Assembly (NCBI GenBank): GCA_947631345.1
Contig: CANRKW010000052.1
Coordinates: 1 to 7,277 of the forward strand
Direction of reading: 5' to 3'
Length of the DNA: 7,277 bases
Source: an uncultured Bacilli bacterium
GTDB lineage: Bacteria; Bacillota_I; Bacilli_A; RF39; UBA660
Below are positions 1 through 6,489 of this stretch, piece after piece. The notes beneath the pieces are model-generated. The model had not been told where the DNA came from. It ran no database searches and saw only the letters and a program-made list of their open reading frames with translations. Numbering within the stretch: the first letter of the stretch is position 1; each line of letters opens with the position of its first letter. Made by a program: the position numbers and the translations under genes.

Positions 1-428
1 GAACACAAAGTGTAGCAGATAAATTTAGTACAAGTAGCGCTTCTGGAGGTAATAGTGATTTACAGTATCCAGTGGGTTTAATGACGGCAGATGAAGTAGT
101 TTTTGGAGGCGGTGTGAATAATGTAAGGAATTCTGGAGCTTATTTTTCGATGAATTCAAATGGTTCTATTACAAGCGATTGGTGGACGATGACCCCGGGT
201 AGATCCGTGACCGAACTCGGTGGTTCGAATTATCATTATGTATTTTTCGTTAGCAACGGGCGTCTAGCAGCTTCTGGAACTAATATGAACGTGGGTTATA
301 CTTCTTACTTCGGTGTCCGTCCTGTAATATCCCTAAAATCCTGTGTGACTAAATCTGGTGGAGATGGAACAAGTGGTAACCCATATACATTTAGTATAGA
401 TTCTAGCTGTGTATCTGCAGTAAACTAA
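1..428 (+). CDS. C-terminal part of a probable secreted/surface protein with a DUF6273-like, C-type-lectin-like end (5' partial)
   Basis: The frame is open from base 3 with no stop before TAA at 426-428, so the gene starts upstream of the window; the GTG at 72 is an internal valine without a ribosome binding site. The visible 141 residues contain 'YPVGLMTADEVVF', then 'WWTMTPG' (about 180-200), a Ser/Asn/Gly/Tyr-rich stretch, 'GVRPVISLKS' (312-341) and 'GDGTSGNPY' (363-386). The order WW-x-SP/TP, 'YVFFVSNGRL', 'GVRP' resembles the end of DUF6273-type proteins, abundant paralogues in gut Firmicutes that are thought to have a C-type-lectin/formylglycine-enzyme-like fold; this is recognition from memory, not a search. 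Two cysteines near the end (codons at 342 and 408) could form a disulfide outside the cell. Function is unknown; ligand binding or adhesion is inference. Codon use and base composition from about 181 to 341 differ sharply from the rest of the window. It is separated from the next gene by a terminator. Confidence 0.75.
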   Translation, partial: TQSVADKFSTSSASGGNSDLQYPVGLMTADEVVFGGGVNNVRNSGAYFSMNSNGSITSDWWTMTPGRSVTELGGSNYHYVFFVSNGRLAASGTNMNVGYTSYFGVRPVISLKSCVTKSGGDGTSGNPYTFSIDSSCVSAVN

Positions 429-448
429 AGTAAAATAAAGTAATTTTC

Positions 449-480
449 AAAATTAGGTTATATACCTAATTTTTCTCTTT
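449..480 (+). terminator. Rho-independent terminator after the surface-protein gene
   Basis: The inverted repeat AAAATTAGGT (449-458) and ACCTAATTTT (464-473) gives a perfect 10-bp stem with a 5-nt loop (TATAT), followed by a T-rich run interrupted by C (470-480). It lies 20 bases after the stop codon of the upstream gene and ends its transcript before ezrA. The A-rich left arm could let it work weakly in the other direction, but no converging gene is present. Confidence 0.85.
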
Positions 481-497
481 TAAAGAGATTAAATTCG

Positions 498-506
498 TGG
501 TAAAAT
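498..506 (+). promoter_or_regulatory. Candidate extended -10 promoter for the ezrA-ftsK block
   Basis: TGGTAAAAT at 498-506 fits an extended -10 element (TGn plus TAAAAT), 23 bases before the ezrA start codon and just after the terminator. The predicted transcription start is near 513. No convincing -35 box is seen; the bases about 17 upstream are simply T/A-rich. In so AT-rich a genome, -10-like strings are common, so position is the main support. Confidence 0.45.
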
Positions 507-529
507 AATTTATAGAGAGTAGGTGTAAT

Positions 530-2245
530 ATGAATACTGTTTTTGTTTTAGTTGTAATTTTTATATATGCATTAGGTTTTGGCTTTATGGTATTTACTGT
601 ATTAGGTATTCGTAAAAGAACAAAAAATAAACTAGAAGATGAACTAGCAAGACTTGAAACAATGAAAAACCTAATTATATCATCAGGTATAATGACAGAA
701 ATGGAAAAAGTAAAAAGTCTAATCAATAATGAAAGTTTAGAAACTAAATATAAAAAATGGGAAAAACAATATAAAAAAATAGAAAAAGAAGGAATACCTA
801 AAGTAACAGACAAACTATTAGAAGCAGAAAATCTAATAAGTTTAGGAAGTTTTAAAGAAGCAAGTTATGTTTTAGCAAGAGCAGAATTAGATATCTATTA
901 TGTTAAAACTGATGCAGAACTTCTTTTAGAAAACATAAAAGACATAACTTTAAGTGAAGAAAGAAATAGAAATGCTGTTACTAAACTAAAAACTTTATAT
1001 AGAGAAATAGTTACAAAATACAACAATAATAAAAATGACTATAAAGGTATGGAAAATCCTATAGACTTACAATTTGACAATATAAATAAACTCTTCAGTG
1101 CTTTTGAACGTGTTATGGAAAATCATGATTATGAAGAAGTATCTAGAATAGTACATGCTTTAGATGATTTAATCAAAAACATAAAAATAGTAATAGATGA
1201 AACTCCTACTGTTATTTTAATGTGTAAAATGATTATTCCTAAAAAAATAGGTGAATTAAGAAGTTTATCATCTAAAATGAAAAAGGATGGCTATAATATA
1301 GAATACATCAATTTAGAATACAATATAAACGAAGCTACAAAAAAACTAAATGATATATATGATAGAATGAAAGTCTTAAATTTAGAAGATTCTATATTTG
1401 AACTTAAAACAATGCTTGATTATTTTGAAAGTCTATATGGAGATTTTGATAAAGAAAAACAATGTAAGAAAGAATATGAATTATATATAAATAATATTCA
1501 AAATAAAATAAATAGACTTACTAAAGTAGTTAAAAATATATATTTAGAATTAGATGAATTAAAAGAGACATATTCTCTTACTAATGAAGAAATAAAAAGC
1601 CTAGATAATTTAAGTATGGAATTACAAGAAGAAAAAGAAAGCTTTAAAGGCATTAATGATAGAACTTTAATTAGAGTAATGCCTTATAGTAAATTAAGTA
1701 AGGAATGTGAATTATTAAGTGTTAAATTATCTAAAACTGAAGATAAATTAGAAAGTCTTATGAAAAGTTTTGGTAGTCTAAAAGAAGATGAAATAAGAGC
1801 AAGAGATCAACTTACTGAAATAAGGACTATTTTAAAGTCAGCTAAAGAAAAGATAAAAGAGTATAAACTTCCAGTCGTGCCAAAAACTTATTTTGTTGAA
1901 CTTAATGAAGCAAAAGAAGGAATAAGTAGTATAATGGAAGAATTAAGTAAAAAACCAATAGATATAAATTCTTTAAATACTAGAGTAGATACTGGAAGAG
2001 ATTTAGTTTTAAAGCTTTACACTTTAAGTAATGATCTTACAAGAACAGCAACATTAGCAGAAATGGCTATTGTATATGGAAATAGATATCGTTCTAGTTA
2101 TAAAGAAGTTGATACAGGTTTAATAAAAGCAGAAAGTGAATTTAGAAAAGGTGAATACAGGGTTAGTTTAGAAACAAGCATAAATGCATTAAGTCAAATT
2201 GAACCAGGTATTCATAAGAAAATAATGAATGCTTATAAAGATTAA
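530..2245 (+). CDS. ezrA: Septation ring formation regulator EzrA
   Basis: EzrA is a membrane-anchored regulator of FtsZ ring assembly in low-GC Gram-positives, limiting extra Z-rings and linking the ring to cell-wall synthesis. The 571 residues match the usual family length (about 560-575). Residues 4-27 form one hydrophobic segment followed by RKR, giving the EzrA topology of outside N-terminus and large cytoplasmic part. The remainder is charged, mostly helical, spectrin-like sequence. Family landmarks recognised against Bacillus EzrA are 'LETMKNL', 'W..QYKKIEKEGIPKV..KLLEAE', 'SEERNR' and, near the C-terminus, 'YGNRYRSSY' (516-524) and 'IEPG'. The 'GNRYR' stretch corresponds to what is called the QNR patch, needed for mid-cell localisation; its leading Gln appears to be Val515 here. 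The start is supported by AGGTG at 521-525, four bases before ATG. It is the first gene of a tight block and ftsK follows 11 bases after its stop. Identification is firm. Confidence 0.93.
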   Translation: MNTVFVLVVIFIYALGFGFMVFTVLGIRKRTKNKLEDELARLETMKNLIISSGIMTEMEKVKSLINNESLETKYKKWEKQYKKIEKEGIPKVTDKLLEAENLISLGSFKEASYVLARAELDIYYVKTDAELLLENIKDITLSEERNRNAVTKLKTLYREIVTKYNNNKNDYKGMENPIDLQFDNINKLFSAFERVMENHDYEEVSRIVHALDDLIKNIKIVIDETPTVILMCKMIIPKKIGELRSLSSKMKKDGYNIEYINLEYNINEATKKLNDIYDRMKVLNLEDSIFELKTMLDYFESLYGDFDKEKQCKKEYELYINNIQNKINRLTKVVKNIYLELDELKETYSLTNEEIKSLDNLSMELQEEKESFKGINDRTLIRVMPYSKLSKECELLSVKLSKTEDKLESLMKSFGSLKEDEIRARDQLTEIRTILKSAKEKIKEYKLPVVPKTYFVELNEAKEGISSIMEELSKKPIDINSLNTRVDTGRDLVLKLYTLSNDLTRTATLAEMAIVYGNRYRSSYKEVDTGLIKAESEFRKGEYRVSLETSINALSQIEPGIHKKIMNAYKD

Positions 2246-2251
2246 GGGTGG
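2246..2251 (+). promoter_or_regulatory. Ribosome binding site that fixes the ftsK start
   Basis: GGGTGG at 2246-2251 lies five bases before ATG 2257. The GGTG core can pair with the anti-Shine-Dalgarno end, as in the ezrA site (AGGTG). The in-frame GTG at 2248 lies inside this site and has no ribosome binding site of its own, so ATG 2257 is preferred. Confidence 0.65.
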
Positions 2252-2256
2252 TAGAA

Positions 2257-4470
2257 ATGGCAAAAAAGAAAGAAAAAAAAGAAGTAGAAAAAATACCTTT
2301 TCAGTATTCTAAAGAATTACAAGGGATGATATTACTTCTTATAGGTATTTTAGGATTTGGTAAATTTGGAATAGTAGGTAGAATAGTTAAAAATTTTGCT
2401 GTTTTTCTATTTGGAAATTGGTATGTTTTAGGTCTTATTGTATGTGTAGTAATTGGTGGTGTTTTAGTTTTTCAAAGAAAAGAGCCAAATTACTTCAGTG
2501 CTCGTATGATAGGTGTTTATACTATAGTTATTGCTATTCTTCTTTTAGCCCATCTAGAATATGTTAAAAACAATGATTTATCTGGTATGGATATATTAAA
2601 GACAACTTTTGATATGGTAAGTGGTAGTATAGAAAGTGAAACTATGATATTAAATACAGGTGGTGGAATAATAGGTGCCTTAACTGCAACTTTATTTGTC
2701 ACTTTATTTGATATACCAGGAACTTTAATAGTATGCGTGGTAATTGCTATTTTTGGTATTATAATGTTATTTGATGTTACATTAGTTGATTTAGTTAAAT
2801 TAATAGTAAAACCATTTAAGAAGAAAACAGTAGAAGAAATGGCCAAAGTTGGAGAAGAAGACTTAGATAGAAGAACAGAAAATGAAGAAGATAACCGAGT
2901 AATAATAACTAATATAAATGAAATTCCTCAAAAAGAAACACCTATTATTAAAGAAGAAGTAAAAGAAGAAATCAAAGAAGAAAAACAAGAAAATAATGAA
3001 GAAGATATGAGTGAATATGTTTTACCTCCTTTAGATTTATTAGTAGGAAGTAAAAATAGAGGTAAAGTTAATAGTACAGAATTTATTACATCTAATAATA
3101 AAATATTAGAAAGAGTTTTTAATGATTTTGGAATTGTAGGTAAAGTAGTACAAGTTCATGTGGGACCTACTGTAACACAATATGAAATAGAAATAAAAGC
3201 AGGAACTAAAGTAAATAAAATACTTAGTATAAATAGAGAAATTGCTTTAGCTCTTGCTGCAAAAGATGTAAGAATACAAGCACCAATTCCAGGTAAAAAC
3301 ACAATTGGAATAGAAATACCAAATCCAGTTACAAGTGAAGTTAAAATGAAAGATATTTTAGCAGGTATTCCTAAAAGTAAAGACTCTTCAAAACTTCTTG
3401 CACCTTTAGGACTAGATATAATGGGTAATATTCAATATTTTGAAATAAACAAAGCCCCTCATATGTTAGTAGCCGGTGCGACTGGAAGTGGTAAATCAGT
3501 TTGTATAAATAATATAATTACATCTATTCTAATGCGTGCAAAACCAGATGAAGTTAAAATGATTTTAGTTGACCCTAAAAAGGTTGAACTTAATTGTTAT
3601 GAAGGTGTTCCACACTTAATGCGTCCAGTTGTAACAGATCCTAAAAAAGCAGCAGTAGCCCTTCAAAAAGTTTGTACAATAATGGATGAAAGATATGACA
3701 CATTTGCAAACACTGGTACAAGAAATATAACTTCATATAATGAATATGTAGAAAAAAATAAAAGTAGAAAACCAGAATTAGAAAAAATGCCTTTTATATT
3801 AGTAATAATAGATGAACTAGCAGACTTAATGATGGTAGCAAGTAAAGAAGTAGAAGAAGCAATAATGAGAATAACACAACTCGCCCGTGCTGCAGGAATA
3901 CACCTTATTGTTGCAACACAAAGACCAAGTACTGATGTAATAACTGGTATAATAAAATCAAATATTCCAACTCGTATAAGTTTTATGGTTTCTTCATTTG
4001 TTGATTCAAGAACTATATTAGATATGGGTGGAGCAGAAAAGCTTTTAGGAAAAGGGGATATGTTATTCTTACCTCCTGGAGAAGCAAGCCCAATTAGAAT
4101 ACAAGGTAGTTATGTTTCAGATGAAGAAATAAACAGAGTTGTTGAATTTGTAAAAAGAAGTGGTGGACCTAAATATGATGAATCAATGGTAAATTTAGAT
4201 AAATCTCCTAAAGAAGAAATGTCACAAAATAAAGAAACAGGTGCAGATAACGATGACGAATTATATCCAGAAATAGCAGAACTAGCCATAAAAATGGGCA
4301 AAATAAGTGCTTCATTTATTCAAAGAAAATATAGACTAGGCTATAACCGAGCAGCAAGAATAATAGACTTACTTGAAGAAAGAGGCATAATCGGTCCACA
4401 AAATGGTTCTAAACCAAGAGAAGTTTTAGTAAAATTTGATCCAAACAAAGAAAACGGAAAGGAAGAATAA
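2257..4470 (+). CDS. ftsK: DNA translocase FtsK/SpoIIIE family
   Basis: This is an ATP-driven double-stranded DNA pump that clears and sorts chromosomes at the closing septum. Numbering from ATG 2257 gives 737 residues, close to Gram-positive SpoIIIE/FtsK lengths. A lysine-rich N-terminus is followed by four or five membrane segments (about 21-42, 56-72, 84-99 and 135-172, the last containing a GGG-I-I-G turn). A Glu/Lys-rich linker spans about 190-253. The alpha/beta motor follows: 'GPTVTQYE' 303-310, 'PGKNTIGIEIPN' 345-356, Walker A GATGSGKS 407-414 (Lys413), Walker B ending in Asp519-Glu520, and 'ATQRPS' 553-558. The C-terminal gamma winged helix (about 668-731) carries the 'GYNRAAR' recognition helix (695-701) and 'GSKPREVLV', so sequence-directed loading is expected. 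All catalytic motifs are intact. An alternative GTG at 2248 would add three residues. Whether it behaves as FtsK or sporulation-type SpoIIIE cannot be told; no sporulation gene is visible. The next gene starts three bases after its stop. Confidence 0.96.
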   Translation: MAKKKEKKEVEKIPFQYSKELQGMILLLIGILGFGKFGIVGRIVKNFAVFLFGNWYVLGLIVCVVIGGVLVFQRKEPNYFSARMIGVYTIVIAILLLAHLEYVKNNDLSGMDILKTTFDMVSGSIESETMILNTGGGIIGALTATLFVTLFDIPGTLIVCVVIAIFGIIMLFDVTLVDLVKLIVKPFKKKTVEEMAKVGEEDLDRRTENEEDNRVIITNINEIPQKETPIIKEEVKEEIKEEKQENNEEDMSEYVLPPLDLLVGSKNRGKVNSTEFITSNNKILERVFNDFGIVGKVVQVHVGPTVTQYEIEIKAGTKVNKILSINREIALALAAKDVRIQAPIPGKNTIGIEIPNPVTSEVKMKDILAGIPKSKDSSKLLAPLGLDIMGNIQYFEINKAPHMLVAGATGSGKSVCINNIITSILMRAKPDEVKMILVDPKKVELNCYEGVPHLMRPVVTDPKKAAVALQKVCTIMDERYDTFANTGTRNITSYNEYVEKNKSRKPELEKMPFILVIIDELADLMMVASKEVEEAIMRITQLARAAGIHLIVATQRPSTDVITGIIKSNIPTRISFMVSSFVDSRTILDMGGAEKLLGKGDMLFLPPGEASPIRIQGSYVSDEEINRVVEFVKRSGGPKYDESMVNLDKSPKEEMSQNKETGADNDDELYPEIAELAIKMGKISASFIQRKYRLGYNRAARIIDLLEERGIIGPQNGSKPREVLVKFDPNKENGKEE

Positions 4471-4473
4471 TTT

Positions 4474-5181
4474 ATGACACCACATATAGAATCAGAGTTA
4501 AATGACATATCACCTTTAGTAATCATGCCAGGAGATCCAAAACGTGCGAAATACATTGCAGAAAACTATTTAGAAAATGTAACTCTTATAAATGAAATAA
4601 GAGAAGAACTAGCTTTTACAGGTTTTTACAAAGGCAAAAAAGTAACAGTTTTTTCAAGTGGAATGGGTATACCTTCTATGGGTATATATAGTCATGAATT
4701 ATTTTCAATTTACAATGTAAAAGCAATAATAAGAATAGGTTCAGCAGGAAGTTATAGTGAATACCTAAATGTAAAAGACTTATTTTTAACAGAAAGTGCC
4801 TATTCTTTATCTAATTATTCAAAAGAATATTGTTCTAAAGAAACTAATATAGTTTATTCAAGTAAAAAACTAAATGACATAATAAAAAAAACAGCAGAAG
4901 AAAACAACATAAAATTATCTAGTGGAAGATGTTATGTAACAGAAAGTTATTATACATTAGATGACTATAATAAATTAAGAGAAGAAAAAAACTGTGATTG
5001 TGTAGAAATGGAAAGCTTCAGCTTATTTGTAAATGCCCAATATTTAGATAGATTAGCTACAACTATTCTTACTATTTCAAATTCATTTGTAACAAGTGAT
5101 GAATTATCTAGTACTGTAAGAGAAAAAGGATTTGATACAATGATATATCTTGCACTTGAATCTATAATAAAAGTAGATTAA
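4474..5181 (+). CDS. deoD: DeoD-type (hexameric) purine nucleoside phosphorylase, catalytic Asp replaced by Asn
   Basis: Family members split purine (deoxy)ribonucleosides with phosphate into base and (deoxy)ribose-1-phosphate in cytoplasmic salvage. The 235 residues match the E. coli DeoD length and align almost without gaps. 'TPHI' supplies His4. Phosphate ligands are present: Gly20 in 'MPGDP', Arg24, Arg43, Arg87 and Ser90 in 'IIRIGS'. Ribose ligands Met179-Glu180 lie in 'VEMES', and Tyr159-Tyr160 correspond to Phe159-Tyr160. Arg216 corresponds to catalytic Arg217. The odd point is residue 203: the family reads Ser-Asp at positions 203-204, but here it is Ser202-Asn203 (codon AAT at 5080-5082), removing the acid that protonates purine N7. 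Uridine phosphorylases also carry Asn in this region, so specificity may be shifted; true purine activity is uncertain. The start is backed by AAAGGAAG at 4458-4465 inside the ftsK 3' end, eight bases before ATG. Co-transcription with ftsK is likely. Confidence 0.88.
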   Translation: MTPHIESELNDISPLVIMPGDPKRAKYIAENYLENVTLINEIREELAFTGFYKGKKVTVFSSGMGIPSMGIYSHELFSIYNVKAIIRIGSAGSYSEYLNVKDLFLTESAYSLSNYSKEYCSKETNIVYSSKKLNDIIKKTAEENNIKLSSGRCYVTESYYTLDDYNKLREEKNCDCVEMESFSLFVNAQYLDRLATTILTISNSFVTSDELSSTVREKGFDTMIYLALESIIKVD

Positions 5182-5197
5182 ATAGTTAATAATAAAA

Positions 5198-5203
5198 AAG
5201 GAG
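5198..5203 (+). promoter_or_regulatory. Strong ribosome binding site of ymfF
   Basis: AAGGAG at 5198-5203, eight bases before ATG 5212, is a near-consensus Shine-Dalgarno site. It sits in the longest gap of the block after ezrA (30 bases), which shows no terminator hairpin, so transcription probably continues from deoD. Confidence 0.75.
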
Positions 5204-5211
5204 AAATAATT

Positions 5212-6489
5212 ATGGATTATAAAAAAATAAGAAAAGACAATTATACATTACATTTAATTAATACAGATAGATTTAAAGAAATAAATGTAAGTGTTAGATT
5301 TACAAAGAAGTATGATAAAAAAACTTCTTGTTATTTAAAATTACTTGAAAGAGTATTACTAAATAATGGAACAAAAACAAAATCTAGAAAAGATATAAGT
5401 AAAGAACTAGAGAATTTATATAGAAGTGATATAGGTACTAAATATAGTATGATTTCTAAAAATATGTTTTTTGATATAAGACTATCTTTTATAAATCCTA
5501 AATATACTAATATAGATATGTATAAACAAACTTTCAATTTATTTAAAGATATAATATATAATCAAAAAATAACAAATAACAAATTTAATGATGAAACATT
5601 TGAAATAGAAAAGAAGAATCTAATTACATCTATTCTAAGTATAAAAGATGAACCTACTTTATATTCTAGAATTAAATTCGAAGAAGAATTTTATAAAAAT
5701 ACTATATATGAAGAAAATAACTATAAGAATATAAAACTATTTGAAAACTTAAAAAATGAAGAATTATACAATGTATATAAAGATTTATTTAATAATTATA
5801 AAATAGATGTATTAGTTATAGGTAATATTATAGATAATGAAAATACATTAATAGATTTAATAGATGATTTATTAAAAGGATTTAAAGAAAACATTGATAT
5901 AGAAAAAAACTTATATTTTAAATTAGATAAAAAAGAAGAAAGTACAAATATTAGTGAATTTAATTCTAATCAATCTGCTTTATATTTAGGATTTACACTT
6001 ATAGATATAACTAATGTAGAAAGAGACTTCGTTTTAGCTCTTTATAATGCCATTTTGGGTGCTATGAACAATTCCTTATTATTTGTTAAAGTAAGAGAAG
6101 AAAACTCATTATGTTATCATATAGGTAGTAATATAAATAGATATAGTGATACTTTAGTTGTTTCTTCTTTAATAAGTAAAGAAAACTATGAAAAATGCCT
6201 TAAATTAATTAAAGAATGTATGAATATGATGTGTAATGAAAAAACTATAGATAAGTTAATTACTAATGCTAAAAAGACTTTGAACTTAGCTTATAATGAT
6301 TACTATGATAACATAAATAAAATAATAGAATACTACTATATAAATGAAATATCTTATATACCTAGTATGGAACAAAGAAGAGAATACATAAATAACATAA
6401 CAATAGATAAAGTAGTAGAATTAGCAAAAAAGGTAAAACTAAAAGAAGTATATTTATTAAAAGGAGTTTTAACAAATGAAAAAGATTAA
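5212..6489 (+). CDS. ymfF: M16 family peptidase-like protein YmfF, inactive partner subunit
   Basis: The 425-residue length and the position before an active M16 gene match Bacillus YmfF, annotated by databases as associated with the 5-aminopentanol modification of elongation factor P. The N-terminal M16 domain (about 1-200) lacks the zinc motif HxxEH: the equivalent stretch appears to read K43-L-L-E46-R47, with both His lost and the Glu kept. The C-terminal M16 domain keeps the substrate-side signature 'SLLFVKVREENSLCYHI', with Arg295 and Tyr302 in the places conserved in M16 proteins. It is therefore expected to be a non-catalytic subunit that holds substrate for YmfH, as in other M16B heterodimers such as AlbE/AlbF. 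No signal peptide or membrane segment is seen, so the protein is probably cytoplasmic. Coding is extremely AT-rich, with many Lys, Asn and Ile residues. The 3' end overlaps ymfH by 14 bases. The family call is secure; the substrate is unknown. Confidence 0.85.
   Translation: MDYKKIRKDNYTLHLINTDRFKEINVSVRFTKKYDKKTSCYLKLLERVLLNNGTKTKSRKDISKELENLYRSDIGTKYSMISKNMFFDIRLSFINPKYTNIDMYKQTFNLFKDIIYNQKITNNKFNDETFEIEKKNLITSILSIKDEPTLYSRIKFEEEFYKNTIYEENNYKNIKLFENLKNEELYNVYKDLFNNYKIDVLVIGNIIDNENTLIDLIDDLLKGFKENIDIEKNLYFKLDKKEESTNISEFNSNQSALYLGFTLIDITNVERDFVLALYNAILGAMNNSLLFVKVREENSLCYHIGSNINRYSDTLVVSSLISKENYEKCLKLIKECMNMMCNEKTIDKLITNAKKTLNLAYNDYYDNINKIIEYYYINEISYIPSMEQRREYINNITIDKVVELAKKVKLKEVYLLKGVLTNEKD
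6460..6466 (+). promoter_or_regulatory. Ribosome binding site of ymfH inside the ymfF 3' end
   Basis: AAAGGAG at 6460-6466, nine bases before ATG 6476, lies within the last codons of ymfF. It fixes the ymfH start and, with the 14-base gene overlap, points to translational coupling of the two subunits. Confidence 0.8.

Noticed and set aside
72..74. GTG at 72 as the start of the first gene
   Set aside because: The frame is open upstream to base 3 with protein-like sequence that fits the same family, and no Shine-Dalgarno site precedes 72.
449..473. The 10-bp hairpin as a DGR-associated cruciform downstream of the variable region
   Set aside because: It lies more than 100 bases from the end of the G+C island and has the T-rich tail of a normal terminator, so no special role is needed.
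474..488. Second inverted repeat TCTCTTT/AAAGAGA after the terminator
   Set aside because: The arms are separated by a single base, so no stable hairpin can form; it is better seen as part of the T-rich tail and spacer.
466..813. Minus-strand open frame opposite the terminator and the ezrA start
   Set aside because: It lies antisense to a confidently identified gene, has low-complexity Ser/Ile/Phe-rich translation and no ribosome binding site. The frames at 2517-2846, 4110-4301, 4341-4556 and 5331-5537 on the minus strand are rejected for the same reason.
2941..3008. GAAGAA/AAAGAAG-rich stretch as a DNA repeat
   Set aside because: It encodes the Glu/Lys-rich linker of FtsK, which is usual for the family; the repeats are imperfect and explained by amino-acid composition.
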